A DNA stretch of 64,000 nt from Thermoleophilia bacterium UBA2241 (GCA_002347645.1 DDYF01000034.1:6860-70859); one strand, 5' to 3'. Shown: positions 31,116-40,249, numbered from the stretch's first letter. Numbers and translations are program-made. The notes: generated from the letters alone by a model not told the origin.

Positions 31116-32816
31116 TTGGACTCGTTCTCCGTCCTGATCGGCGGCAAGGCCGGCGACGGGATCACCGAAGCCGGCGGCATGATCGCCCACCTGCTCAACG
31201 AGCTTGGGTACCGGCTCTACCGGCACACCGACTCCCCCTCCTTGATCCGCGGTGGTCACAACTTCGCGATCGTGCGCGCGCACCGCGGCCGCATCGGCGC
31301 GCATCGTGACCACGTCAACGTCCTCATCGCGCTGAACAAGGAGACGCTTGCGACGCACGCGTGGCGGCTCAAACAGCGCCCGGTCACGGTCTACGACAAC
31401 GAGACGATCACGGCGGAAGACCTGCCGTCGATGGCGCACCCGTTCCGCACCGGCATCCCCGTGGCGACCATCCTCGAGCAGGAGGAGGCCCCGTCGGTGA
31501 TGCGCAACACCGCGATCCTGGGAGCCTTCTGCAAGGCGATCTCGATCCCATGGATGGTGCTCGAGGACGTCATCAAGCGGTACCAGCCGAAGAAGACCGA
31601 GCTGAACCTCAAGGTCGCGCGCCGGGGCTACGACGCCGCGACCGAGAAGCTGCTCGTCGACCTTCCGGGCGGTGGACCCGTGCCCGTGGTCGGCGGGCTC
31701 GAGGCCACCGGGCTGGGGCTCATCCGCGGCGGCCTGAAGGCGTACGCGGGGTATCCGATGACGCCGGCCAGCGGGCTGCTGCACTTCCTCGCCCGGCAGG
31801 CGCCGCGTTTCGAGCTCAAGGTCGTGCAGCCCGAGGGCGAGATCGCCGCGGTCGTCATGGCGCTGGGGCACGCTTATGCGGGCGAACGCGCCGCCGTCGG
31901 CACGTCGGGCGGCGGGTTCGCCCTCATGGTCGAGGCCCTCAGCATGGCCGGGCAGGCTGAGCTGCCGATCGTCGTCGTGCTCGGCCAGCGGCCCGGCCCC
32001 AGCACGGGCCTGCCGACCTACACCGCCCAGGGCGACCTCGAGTTCGCCCTGACGGCGGGGCACGGCGAGTTCCCGCGGGCGGTCGTCGCCCCGGGCGACG
32101 TCGAGCAGGCCTACGCGTGGAGCACGCTGGCGATGGACCTGGCGTGGAAGTACCAGGCGCCGGTCATCGTCCTCGGCGACCGGACGCTCAACGACAACGC
32201 GCAGAGCTTCGTCGCCGGCGACGTGCCGTCGCTGCCGCGTCTTGAGCAGAAGGACTGGGACGGCGCTTCCATGGACGCCTCCCCCGACCTCGCCTACAAG
32301 CGCTACCTCATCACCGACGACGGCGTCTCACCCCTCGCGTTCCCCGGCCGCGAGGGTGCGGTCGTCAAGGTGAACAGCTACACCCACGACGAGTACGGGT
32401 TCACGACGGAGGACCCGGCGACGACCGTCGCCATGCAGGACAAGTGGCTACGCAAAGGGCGGGCCATGGCCGAGGAGTTGGACGGGCTGCCCACCGTCAA
32501 CGTGTTCGGCGATCCCCGGGCGTCCCGCACCGTCGTCACGTGGGGCTCTCCGGTGGGCGCGCTGCGCGAGATCGCTGGCCTCGCGGGCCTGCGCGTCGTA
32601 CAACCCGTGGTGCTGTGGCCGTTCCCGCGGCGCCGTCTGCAGGAGGCACTGGCCGGCAGCGACCAGGTCGTCGCCGTCGAGATGAACGCGACCGGTCAGC
32701 TGGCCGGCCTGTTGCGTCGCCACGGCTTCGCCGTGCACGGGACCCTGCTCCGCTACGACGGTCGGCCGTGGGGTGTGGGCGAGTTGCGGCAGCGCGTCGA
32801 GGAGGAGCTGGCATGA
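31116..32816 (+). CDS. korA: 2-oxoacid:ferredoxin oxidoreductase, fused gamma/alpha subunit
   Basis: A 566-residue protein; TTG 31116 is preceded by GGAGGG, and the protein begins FSVLIGGKAGDGITEAGGMI. Residues 1-185 are the gamma domain (SLIRGGHNFAIVRA), and from about 200 the alpha/TPP-binding half follows (YAGYPMTPASGLLHFLA, GTSGGGFALMVEALSMAG). This is the KorA-type architecture. The complex oxidises 2-oxoglutarate or a related 2-oxoacid to the acyl-CoA, reducing ferredoxin, or runs in reverse for reductive carboxylation. Substrate choice cannot be decided from sequence alone. The stop overlaps the korB start. Confidence 0.9.
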   Translation: MDSFSVLIGGKAGDGITEAGGMIAHLLNELGYRLYRHTDSPSLIRGGHNFAIVRAHRGRIGAHRDHVNVLIALNKETLATHAWRLKQRPVTVYDNETITAEDLPSMAHPFRTGIPVATILEQEEAPSVMRNTAILGAFCKAISIPWMVLEDVIKRYQPKKTELNLKVARRGYDAATEKLLVDLPGGGPVPVVGGLEATGLGLIRGGLKAYAGYPMTPASGLLHFLARQAPRFELKVVQPEGEIAAVVMALGHAYAGERAAVGTSGGGFALMVEALSMAGQAELPIVVVLGQRPGPSTGLPTYTAQGDLEFALTAGHGEFPRAVVAPGDVEQAYAWSTLAMDLAWKYQAPVIVLGDRTLNDNAQSFVAGDVPSLPRLEQKDWDGASMDASPDLAYKRYLITDDGVSPLAFPGREGAVVKVNSYTHDEYGFTTEDPATTVAMQDKWLRKGRAMAEELDGLPTVNVFGDPRASRTVVTWGSPVGALREIAGLAGLRVVQPVVLWPFPRRRLQEALAGSDQVVAVEMNATGQLAGLLRRHGFAVHGTLLRYDGRPWGVGELRQRVEEELA

Positions 32817-33664
32817 GCGCCGTCAAGCTTGGGACGACGGCCAGGAACACGTGGTGTCCGGGGTGCGGTAACTTCGCCGTGCTGAACGCGTCCACGGCCG
32901 TTCTCACCGACCTGATCGCGAGTGGGACGCGGCGCGAGGACATCGTCGTCGTGGCCGACATCGGCTGCAGCAGCAAGATCATCGACTACATGGGGGTCAA
33001 CAGCTTCGACTCACTGCACGGCCGCGCGATCGCGACGGCCGTCGGCGTCAAGCTGGCCAACCCGGATCTCACCGTGGTGGTCCACGCGGGCGACGGCGGC
33101 GCCTACGCCGAGGGGCTCGAGCACCTGCTCTTCGCCGCCAAGCGCAACGTGGACATCACCGTCATCGTCCACGACAACGGCGTGTACGGTCTGACCATCG
33201 GGCAGGCGGGCCCGATGACACCGCCGGGCTACAAGGGACGCTCGACGCCCTACGGCAGCGAGGGTGCGCCCTTCAATCCGCTGGAGCTGCTCCACGTCGC
33301 GGGGGCGACGTGGCTCGGCCGCGGGTACACCCACGGCATACCGCTGTTGAAGAAGCTCTACCGCGAAGCCATCGGCCACCGCGGGTTCAGCCTCGTCGAC
33401 ACGCTGCAGGTCTGCGTGACCTTCCGCAACATGTACGACGTCTACAACGAGCGTGTCTACGAGCTTGAGGATCACGACCCGTGCGACGAAGCGCGCGCGC
33501 TCGAGAAGATCCGCGAGTGGGACTACGCCTCCGACGGGCCCATAGCGCTGGGCACGCTCAGCGTGCGCGACCGGCCCGTCTTCGGCGAGCGCTTTCTCAG
33601 CTACGGCGGGGCGCCCGTCGACGTCGAGGCCGGCGTGGCGGAGGTACTGCGCGGCCGGGCGTGA
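32813..33664 (+). CDS. korB: 2-oxoacid:ferredoxin oxidoreductase, beta subunit
   Basis: A 283-residue protein whose ATG overlaps the korA stop. It has NTWCPGCGNFAVL with the conserved Cys-x-x-Cys, VVADIGCSSKI, and the TPP/Mg motif GDGGAYAEGLEHLLFAAKRN followed by VIVHDNGVYGLTIGQ. This is the TPP-binding beta subunit of the KorAB enzyme; it holds TPP and one 4Fe-4S cluster in characterised relatives. It acts in the cytoplasm with korA. Confidence 0.92.
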   Translation: MSAVKLGTTARNTWCPGCGNFAVLNASTAVLTDLIASGTRREDIVVVADIGCSSKIIDYMGVNSFDSLHGRAIATAVGVKLANPDLTVVVHAGDGGAYAEGLEHLLFAAKRNVDITVIVHDNGVYGLTIGQAGPMTPPGYKGRSTPYGSEGAPFNPLELLHVAGATWLGRGYTHGIPLLKKLYREAIGHRGFSLVDTLQVCVTFRNMYDVYNERVYELEDHDPCDEARALEKIREWDYASDGPIALGTLSVRDRPVFGERFLSYGGAPVDVEAGVAEVLRGRA

Positions 33665-33707
33665 GCTGGGCCGCGCGAAGCCGCCGCGCGCTCCCTTTGC
33701 CTGCAGG

Positions 33708-34406
33708 CTACTCCTGCGCCATGCGGTGCAGGGCGGCGAAGTCGAGGATCTCGATCAACTCGCCGCCGCCGCTCATCCGCACGACGTCGGCGCGCTTGTA
33801 GCGGTCAAACGTCCGGCTCAGCGTCTCCGGGACGGTGCCGAGGCGGGCGGCGAGCTCGCGCTTGCTCGTCGGCAGCCTCACGATGCGGGGCGCTATCAAA
33901 GGCGCGCTGAGCTGCTCCTCCGCGAGCTCGAGCAGGTAGCGCGCAAGGCGTGCCGGCACCGGGAGGAGCAGTTCCTCGACACGGCGGTTGAGCATGATCA
34001 TCAGCCGTGCCATGGCGGCGAGCACGCCGAGCGCGATCTCCGGGTGCTCGAGCATGAGGGCACGAAACTCGCCCGTCTCGAACCGATACAGGCGGCAGTC
34101 CTCCATCGTCTCTGTGCTCGACGGGTACACGTCGTGGAAGAGCACCGATTCGCCGAAGGTCTCGCCCGGACCCACGTGGCGGATCGTCGCCATGCGCCCG
34201 TCGCGGAAGAGCTTGAAGACCTTGACCTTGCCCTCCGCGAGGAGGAAGAACGCCTTCGCGGGGTCACCCTGGCTGAAGACGGTGCGCGCGGGCGGCAGCG
34301 AGACCGGACAGGCGATGCCCGTGAGCCGGTCGAGTTGTCCGTCGTCGAGGCCCTGGAACAGTGTCGAGCGGCGCAGGTCGGCGAGCGTGCGCGGTACGGC
34401 GTCCAT
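33708..34406 (-). CDS. Crp/Fnr-family transcription regulator
   Basis: A 232-residue protein. Residues 12-125 form a cyclic-nucleotide-binding-like beta-roll (FLLAEGKVKVFKLFRDGR, GETFGESVLFHDVYPSS). The C-terminal winged helix has SKRELAARLGTVPETLSRTF; the E-T-L-S-R recognition helix is that of FNR-type regulators reading TTGA half-sites. It lacks the N-terminal cysteine cluster of FNR (a single Cys near residue 33), so oxygen sensing by a 4Fe-4S cluster is unlikely; a heme or small-molecule sensor like DNR is possible. The twin boxes at 31002-31033 are plausible targets. Its ATG follows a TATACT box by seven bases, so the mRNA may be leaderless. Confidence 0.88.
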   Translation of the reverse strand: MDAVPRTLADLRRSTLFQGLDDGQLDRLTGIACPVSLPPARTVFSQGDPAKAFFLLAEGKVKVFKLFRDGRMATIRHVGPGETFGESVLFHDVYPSSTETMEDCRLYRFETGEFRALMLEHPEIALGVLAAMARLMIMLNRRVEELLLPVPARLARYLLELAEEQLSAPLIAPRIVRLPTSKRELAARLGTVPETLSRTFDRYKRADVVRMSGGGELIEILDFAALHRMAQE

Positions 34407-34413
34407 GGCCCGC

Positions 34414-34419
34414 AGTATA
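34414..34419 (-). promoter_or_regulatory. -10 box (TATACT) giving a leaderless crp transcript
   Basis: On the reverse strand GGTATACT is followed by seven bases and then the ATG at 34406. Transcription would begin at or beside the start codon. No Shine-Dalgarno is present. Confidence 0.6.
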
Positions 34420-34502
34420 CCTGTGGGCCGCGCGTCGCCGGCCGCGCGTGGCCGGCCGCGACCCTGCGGTGCGGCGGCCGCTCGACCTGGCCGTCGCCGC
34501 CC

Positions 34503-36203
34503 TCACCCTGTGGCGCCGTCCGGACGGGCGACGCCCGGCGCGACACGCTCCACGACGATTGCCGACACGCCTGCGACAGGGCACTTGAACTCGCAGATCC
34601 CGCAGCCGATGCAGCGCTCGGTCACGACGCTGGGCCGCGCGACCCAGTTCTCGCCGCCGCTCGGCGACGGAACGTAGCGGCCCTCGTCGAGCTCGATCGC
34701 CTTCTCCGGTGTCGGGCACATCTCCTGGCAGACGATGCAGGGCGTGTCCTGGGCCCAAGGGAGGCAACGATCGCGGTCGATCACGGCGACTCCGAGCACC
34801 TGCGACCGCTTCTCCGCCAGCGTCAACCCTGGAATCGCGCCCGACGGACAGGTCTGGCCGCAGGCGTTGCAGCCGTAGTCGCAGGCGCCGAGGCGTGGGA
34901 CGAGGACGGGCGTCCACAGGGCTTGCAGTCCGCCCTCGAGGAGGGCCGGCTGCAGGCCCGACGTTGGGCATACCTTCATGCACTCGGTGCAGCGCAGGCA
35001 GAGCGAGAGAAAGCGGTCTTCGTCCTGCGAGCCCGGCGGGCGAAGGACTGCCGGGCTCGGACGCCCGCCGGCGACGCCCGCCGTCACCAGCAGGTACGCG
35101 CCTGCTCCGGCGGCCGCCGAACCGATGAAGGCGCGGCGCCCCGGGTCGTACGATCGCCACGGCCCCGCCGCGGGTGTGCGCCCGAAACGCAGGGCGTCCG
35201 GTTTGGGACAGGCGACGAGGCAGTCGAGACACATCGTGCATTCCGAGCTCACGACGACTGCCCGATTGGCGCGAGGCTCGCCCGCGACGTCCTTCTCGTC
35301 ATCTGCCCCCGAGTGGGCCGGCATCGATGTACCTCCCGCTCCCGGCAGCTCGATCGCCCCCAGGCCGCATGCCGCCGCGCACCGCCCGCAGCGATCGCAG
35401 GCCGTCCCGACGACCGGGCGCAGGACCGCGACCTTGGCCAGGAGGCCGAGCAGGGCTCCAAGAGGGCAGAGGTAGCGGCACCAGAAGCGACCCGCCAGCA
35501 GGCCGAGGGCGATCACCGCGGCGAACACGAGGGCGAGGGCGATGGTCTGCGCGAATCTTGGCTCCACCACCGGAAGCACGGTGCCGCGGAGCCTGTCGTC
35601 TATCCAAGAGATCGTGGGCTCGAGCGCCGGCCACCGCAGGAGAAAGCGCTCGACGCTGGTCGCGCCGTGGGCGAGTGCGGGGATCACCGTGGTGGTCGCC
35701 GTCCGCGTCAGGAGCGAGAGGGGATCGAGCACCATGAGCGTCAGACTGCCGAACGCCGCCATGGTCAGGATCACCGTCAGCAGGACGTGCTTCGCGCGGC
35801 GGAGGCCCTGCGGCAGCCGCCGCGCCCTTCTCTCAGCGCCGTTGAACGAGCACCACTCCAGCAGCGTGCCGAGCGGGCAGACCCAGCCGCACCACACGCG
35901 TCCGAGGGTGACCGTGGCGGCGACGGTCGCAAAGGCCAGGGCGAGCGTCCCGATCCACTGGCGTCCGGCGAGCATCGTCGCCGCCGCGGCGAGCGGGTCG
36001 AAGCGGAAGAAGCCGTCGGCGAGGGTCAACGGCCGATAGCGCTGAAGTGCGGCGAAGAGAAGGTAGACGAACAGCGCGAAGAAGACGGCTTGCGAGGCGC
36101 GCCGGACTCGGCGCGCCTCGCTCCACCCGCTTCTCTCGCGCCCCCTCACGGCCGGGCGTCCCTCCACGGGACCCGGCCGGGCCGTCCCGTGACCGCACGT
36201 CAT
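34503..36203 (-). CDS. NapH/NapG-like polyferredoxin membrane protein
   Basis: A 566-residue fusion. The N-terminal half has membrane helices and the NapH/NosR-type motifs CGWVCPLGTLLEWC and CRYLCPLGALLG, then CDRCGRCAAACGLG and CTMCLDCLVACPKP. At about residue 360, GRRAFIGSAAAGAGAYLL resembles a Tat signal or a further membrane helix. The C-terminal NapG-like part has CLRCTECMKVCP, CDYGCNACGQTCPSG, CIVCQEMCP and CIGCGICEFKCP. Such proteins pass electrons between quinones and extracytoplasmic or cytoplasmic partners; which partner is unknown. It lies between a small helical protein and the Crp/Fnr gene, all leftward. Confidence 0.8.
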   Translation of the reverse strand: MTCGHGTARPGPVEGRPAVRGRERSGWSEARRVRRASQAVFFALFVYLLFAALQRYRPLTLADGFFRFDPLAAAATMLAGRQWIGTLALAFATVAATVTLGRVWCGWVCPLGTLLEWCSFNGAERRARRLPQGLRRAKHVLLTVILTMAAFGSLTLMVLDPLSLLTRTATTTVIPALAHGATSVERFLLRWPALEPTISWIDDRLRGTVLPVVEPRFAQTIALALVFAAVIALGLLAGRFWCRYLCPLGALLGLLAKVAVLRPVVGTACDRCGRCAAACGLGAIELPGAGGTSMPAHSGADDEKDVAGEPRANRAVVVSSECTMCLDCLVACPKPDALRFGRTPAAGPWRSYDPGRRAFIGSAAAGAGAYLLVTAGVAGGRPSPAVLRPPGSQDEDRFLSLCLRCTECMKVCPTSGLQPALLEGGLQALWTPVLVPRLGACDYGCNACGQTCPSGAIPGLTLAEKRSQVLGVAVIDRDRCLPWAQDTPCIVCQEMCPTPEKAIELDEGRYVPSPSGGENWVARPSVVTERCIGCGICEFKCPVAGVSAIVVERVAPGVARPDGATG

Positions 36204-36276
36204 GTGCTCAACGCCTTGGCCTGCGTGCCTCGACGATCCCGTCGCGGCCCGAGCGGTCGGTCACCCCGCCGTCGCC

Positions 36277-36726
36277 TCAGCCGAGCATCGCGCGCAGCTC
36301 GGCGGCTGCCGAACGCGCCTGCTGGGCCGCCTTGGCGAACAGCCGGGCGTCGTCGGCGAGGGCGTCCGCCGCGCGCGCGGCGAAGGCCTCGTGGTACGCG
36401 GCGATAGCATCCTCGACCTCGGCCATCTGCACGGCCGCGGCCGGCCAGGTAGCGGCGGGCTCACCCTCGAGCACGTGCGCGGGTCCGGTGCCGTCGATGT
36501 CGCTCCAGTCGGCGGCCGCGGCGGCGTCGACGCCGCTCTGGTGGGCGCGCAGCTTCTGCAGGCGGTCGTCGTGGGCGCAGGTGAGCACTTCGAACTTCTC
36601 GCGCCACGGCTCGCCGGGGGCGACCACCTCGGCGGCCGCCGCGAAGTCGGCGCCGGCGAGCTCGGCCTCCAGCGCGAAGCGAAAGGCGGATGCAGCGTCG
36701 GCGACAATGGGGAACTGGCGTGCCAC
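36277..36726 (-). CDS. Helical protein of unknown function
   Basis: A 149-residue protein starting at GTG 36726 with AAGGAGG five bases upstream, a strong start. The sequence is almost entirely helical and Ala/Glu-rich (FRFALEAELAGADFAAAAEV, EKFEVLTCAHDDRLQKLRA, AEVEDAIAAYHEAFAARAAD). The helical bundle layout could suit a ferritin-like or four-helix protein, but I cannot find a clear pair of ExxH metal motifs. It precedes the polyferredoxin gene by 73 bases and probably shares its transcript. Confidence 0.65.
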   Translation of the reverse strand: MARQFPIVADAASAFRFALEAELAGADFAAAAEVVAPGEPWREKFEVLTCAHDDRLQKLRAHQSGVDAAAAADWSDIDGTGPAHVLEGEPAATWPAAAVQMAEVEDAIAAYHEAFAARAADALADDARLFAKAAQQARSAAAELRAMLG

Positions 36727-36780
36727 GAAGGCCTCCTTCTCGCGAGCCTCGGTCGTCTTTCGCGCAGCCTACCCAGAAAC

Positions 36781-36820
36781 GACGGGGGCGCTCACCTCCG
36801 GAGAGGTGAGCGCCCCCGTC
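36781..36820 (-). terminator. Strong hairpin after mmsA
   Basis: A perfect 18-bp stem (36781-36798 with 36803-36820, loop CGGA) lies 24 bases past the mmsA stop. It separates mmsA from the next leftward gene at 36726. Confidence 0.8.
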
Positions 36821-36844
36821 ACGAACGAGCGGTCCAGCTTGGTC

Positions 36845-38377
36845 TCACCACTGCTTGTTGACGGTACCCTCCCAGGTGCCGACCTTCTTCTCCTTCTTCT
36901 CCGCCTCGGTGAACCAGCGCGAGGTGACGCACTTGGTCTCGGTGAAGAATCGGATGCCGTCGAGCCCGAACACGTGGCTCTCGCCGAAGAACGACTGCTT
37001 GTGCCCGGCGAACGGGAAGAAGCTCACGGGCACCGGGATGCCCACGTTGACGCCGACCATGCCGGCGTGCGTGCGGCGGGCGAACTCGCGCGAGTAGTAG
37101 CCGCTCTCGGTGAAGATGCAGGAGCCGTTCGCGAAACGGCTGTTGTTCATGAGGGTGATGCCCTCTTCGAAGTCCTCGACGCGCTTGATGCAGAGCACCG
37201 GGCCGAAGATCTCCTCGCGACCGACCGACATGTCCTCGGTGACGTTGTCGAAGATCGTGGGGCCGACGAAGAAGCCGTTCTCGTAGCCCGGCACGACGAG
37301 GTCGCGGCCGTCGAGGATGAGGTCGGCGCCCTCTTCGACGCCCTTGTCGATCCAGCCCTTGACGAAGGCCTGATGCTCGGCACTGACGACCGGGCCGAGT
37401 TCGGTCTTGGGATCGTACGAACAGCCCACGACGCGCCGCTGGGCGAACTTCTTCATGTAGCCGATGAACTCGTCGGCGACCTTGTTCTCGACGACGCAGA
37501 CGGGCAGCGCCATGCAGCGCATGCCGGCGCAACCGAAGGTGGAGTTGATGATGCCTGCCGCGGCGCGCTCGAGCGAGGCATCGGCCAAGACGAGGCCGTG
37601 GTTCTTGGCTTCGGTCTGAGCCTGGACACGCTTGCCGTGGGCGGCGGCCAGCGAGTAGACGTGGAGGCCGACCTTGGTCGAGCCGACGAAGGTCACGCCG
37701 CGCACCAGCGGGTGGGTCATCATGATCTCGGCCTCGTTGCGCGAGCAGGTCACGAGATTGACGACGCCGTTGGGCAGGCCGGCCTCGTAGAGGAGCTCGA
37801 GCAGGCGCATGCCGGAGGTCGGCACCATGCTGGCGGCCTTGAGGACGAAGGCATTGCCGGTGACGATGCACAGCGGCAGCATCCAGCCGAAGGGGATCAT
37901 GGCCGGGAAGTTGAAGGGGGCGATGCCGGCGAACACGCCGAGCGGCTCGCGGTAGCTCACGGTGTCGTGTCCGGTGGACACGTTCATGAGCGACTCGCCC
38001 TTCATGGTCATGGGAGCCGAGACGGCGACCTCGCAGCCCTCGATGATCTTGATGATCTCTCCGCGCGCCTCGTCGAGGTTCTTGCCGAGCTCGCGCGAGA
38101 CCATGTGCGTGAGCTCCTCGGCGTTCTCCTCGAGCAGCCTCTTCCAGCGGAAGATCACCTGGGTGCGCTTCTGGATCGGCAGGCGCGACCAGCTCTCGAA
38201 CGCCCAGTGCGCGTTCTCGATCGCCTCTTCGACCTCGTCCGCAGTGCAGCACGGCGTCTCAGCGAACACCTCGCCCGTGCTCGAGTCGGTCACCGGCATG
38301 TACTTGTCGGTCTTCGACTTGACCCACTCACCGTTGACGCAGTATTTGAGAGTCTTGACTTCGGTGACTGTCGCCAT
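36845..38377 (-). CDS. mmsA: CoA-acylating methylmalonate-semialdehyde dehydrogenase
   Basis: A 510-residue aldehyde dehydrogenase of the MmsA/IolA type. It has APFNFPAMIPFGWMLPLCI, GVTFVGSTKVGLHVYS, EAKNHGLVLADA and the catalytic FGCAGMRCMAL, and ends with FFTETKCVTSRWF, all characteristic of MmsA. It converts methylmalonate or malonate semialdehyde with CoA and NAD to propionyl- or acetyl-CoA, in valine, beta-alanine or inositol catabolism. It stands alone, divergent from a TetR-type regulator whose predicted operator lies between the two genes. Confidence 0.92.
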   Translation of the reverse strand: MATVTEVKTLKYCVNGEWVKSKTDKYMPVTDSSTGEVFAETPCCTADEVEEAIENAHWAFESWSRLPIQKRTQVIFRWKRLLEENAEELTHMVSRELGKNLDEARGEIIKIIEGCEVAVSAPMTMKGESLMNVSTGHDTVSYREPLGVFAGIAPFNFPAMIPFGWMLPLCIVTGNAFVLKAASMVPTSGMRLLELLYEAGLPNGVVNLVTCSRNEAEIMMTHPLVRGVTFVGSTKVGLHVYSLAAAHGKRVQAQTEAKNHGLVLADASLERAAAGIINSTFGCAGMRCMALPVCVVENKVADEFIGYMKKFAQRRVVGCSYDPKTELGPVVSAEHQAFVKGWIDKGVEEGADLILDGRDLVVPGYENGFFVGPTIFDNVTEDMSVGREEIFGPVLCIKRVEDFEEGITLMNNSRFANGSCIFTESGYYSREFARRTHAGMVGVNVGIPVPVSFFPFAGHKQSFFGESHVFGLDGIRFFTETKCVTSRWFTEAEKKEKKVGTWEGTVNKQW

Positions 38378-38425
38378 CTCGTTCCTCTCGCTCAGTCGGG
38401 GTTGATTCGGTCGGCTCGTTGGAGT

Positions 38426-38445
38426 CTAATCAATCGACTGATTAG
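38426..38445. promoter_or_regulatory. Palindromic operator between mmsA and the TetR gene
   Basis: CTAATCA-N6-TGATTAG is a perfect inverted repeat in the divergent mmsA/TetR intergenic region, 49 bases from the mmsA start and about 51 from the regulator start. It stands out as AT-rich in GC-rich surroundings. Size and position suit a TetR-dimer site controlling both genes. Confidence 0.7.
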
Positions 38446-38496
38446 CCGCAACTCCTTTGGGCACGGCCGACCGGCGGCGGACGGGAGACAGACCGT

Positions 38497-39216
38497 ATGG
38501 CAGACGGGGCGATACAGCGTGACGGGAAGGGCGAGGCTGCGCTTGCGGCGGGCCGCCGGGCGCGTCCGGGCAAGCCCCCGCCCCCGGGCACCCGTCCCGA
38601 CCCCCGCCGGGACATGCCGCCCACTGCAGCGAAGATCCTGGCGGCCGCACAGCGCATCCTCGTGGCGAAGGGGTTCGCCGGCTTGACGCTGCGCGCCATC
38701 GCGCAGGAATCGGGCGAGAACTCGGCGATGGTGCAGTACTACTTCGGCAACAAGGCCGGGCTCGTCAGGGCGATGATCGACTGCAGCTTCCGCGACGAGC
38801 AGCAGGAGGTCGCCGCGGCCATGAGCACGGTGACGAACGACGAGCTGCTCCCCCGGTTCGTCGAAGGGCTGAGGACCGTGAGCTCGTCGCGCTCGTTCCG
38901 CGTGTTCTTCGACGTCCTCCCTCAGGCCTTGCGGCACGAGAGTTGGCGCGCCCAGATGGCGAGCGCGATGGACTGGTACCGCGAGATCAAGCTGGAGTGG
39001 CTGCGCGCCAAGAACGAAGGACCGCCCGCCGAGCAGGAGGCCCTGCTCGGCCTTGCCGATCTCATGACGGCCGTCGTCGACGGGCTGGCCATCCAGGAGG
39101 CCGTCGACGACGACTTCGACATGCGTCGCGCATACGCCGTGCTGGAGTTCATGCTCCAGCGCTCACTGCCCGAGTTGCTCGAGTCGGGCGTCCCCGCGGC
39201 CGCGACCCGGGAGTAG
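38497..39216 (+). CDS. TetR-family transcription regulator
   Basis: A 239-residue protein starting at ATG 38497 after GGGAGA; an internal ATG at 38614 just before the domain is an alternative, as the first 39 residues are a Pro/Arg-rich tail. Residues 42-90 are the TetR helix-turn-helix: AAKILAAAQRILVAKGFAGL, LRAIAQESGENSAMVQYYFG, NKAGLVRAMI. The rest is the helical ligand domain. It is divergent from mmsA and probably represses it and itself in response to a pathway metabolite. Confidence 0.88.
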   Translation: MADGAIQRDGKGEAALAAGRRARPGKPPPPGTRPDPRRDMPPTAAKILAAAQRILVAKGFAGLTLRAIAQESGENSAMVQYYFGNKAGLVRAMIDCSFRDEQQEVAAAMSTVTNDELLPRFVEGLRTVSSSRSFRVFFDVLPQALRHESWRAQMASAMDWYREIKLEWLRAKNEGPPAEQEALLGLADLMTAVVDGLAIQEAVDDDFDMRRAYAVLEFMLQRSLPELLESGVPAAATRE

Positions 39217-39242
39217 GCCGCCCGGCGCGACCCGTCCGGCAC

Positions 39243-40172
39243 TCAGCTGTACTTCACGCGTGGGTCGAGCCAGGTGTAGGCGATGTCGACGACCAGGTTG
39301 CTGACCGTCACCAGCACGGCGGCGAACAGCACCGTGCCCATGATCATCGGCATGTCCTGCGTCTGGATCGCGTTCCACGCCTGCCAGCCGATGCCGGGGA
39401 CACCGAACACGACCTCGATCACCAGCACGCCGCCGAGGTACCAGCCGAAGTCGAGCCCGAGGAGGGTGATGATCGGGCTCCACGAGTTGCGCATGATGTG
39501 CCGCCAGACGACGGTGCGCTCGGGCAAGCCCTTGGCCCGGGCCGCGCGCACGTAGTCGGCGTTGAGGATGTCGAGCATGCTCGAGCGGAGCATGCGCGAG
39601 TACCAGGCGGCGCCGCCGACACCCAACGTCAGGCCGGGCAGCACGCCGTAGAGCGGCTCGGCCCAGCCCTCGTAGCCGCCCAGCGGAAAGATCTGCAGCT
39701 GGTACGCGAACACGTAGAGGAAGAGCATGCCCAGCCAGAACCCGGGGGCGGCGATGCCGAGCAGGCTGAGGACGGTGAACAGCCGGTCGCGGAAGCTGTA
39801 CTGCTTGAGCGCGCTCACCATGCCCACGGGGATACCGATGACCAGCTCGAAGAGGATGCCGAAGAGCGCGATCATGACCGTCGCCGGGAAGCGTTCGATG
39901 ATCGACTGGGCGACCGGGCGTTGGGTGTCGTACGAGAAGCCCATGTCGCCCTGCAGCAGGTTCGTGATGTAGATCCAGTACTGCTCGTAGACGGGCTTGT
40001 TCAGGCCGAGCTCGTCGCGGATGCGTTCGAGCACCTCGGGCGTTGCGTGCACGCCGGCGATGCTCTTGGCGGGGTCGCCGGGCACGGCGTAGGCGAGCAG
40101 GAAGGTGATGACGCTCACGAAGAAGAGCACCACCACGACCCAGAGCAGGCGGCGCACGAGGTACTTACCCAT
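39243..40172 (-). CDS. dppB: Peptide ABC transporter permease DppB/OppB type
   Basis: A 309-residue permease with six predicted membrane helices. It has the N-terminal YLVRRLLWVVVVLFFVSVIT, the PGDPA motif of the family and the coupling loop YVRAARAKGLPERTVVWRHI (EAA-like). It forms the channel with DppC. It is the last gene of a six-gene leftward cluster, unusually separated from dppC by two binding-protein genes. Confidence 0.92.
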   Translation of the reverse strand: MGKYLVRRLLWVVVVLFFVSVITFLLAYAVPGDPAKSIAGVHATPEVLERIRDELGLNKPVYEQYWIYITNLLQGDMGFSYDTQRPVAQSIIERFPATVMIALFGILFELVIGIPVGMVSALKQYSFRDRLFTVLSLLGIAAPGFWLGMLFLYVFAYQLQIFPLGGYEGWAEPLYGVLPGLTLGVGGAAWYSRMLRSSMLDILNADYVRAARAKGLPERTVVWRHIMRNSWSPIITLLGLDFGWYLGGVLVIEVVFGVPGIGWQAWNAIQTQDMPMIMGTVLFAAVLVTVSNLVVDIAYTWLDPRVKYS

Positions 40173-40249
40173 CGCGCCGCCCCCTGCCCACTTCTCGCCG
40201 TGCCCGACTCATCCGTCCTGCTCCTCAGTCTTCCAGATCAGTCACGTCG

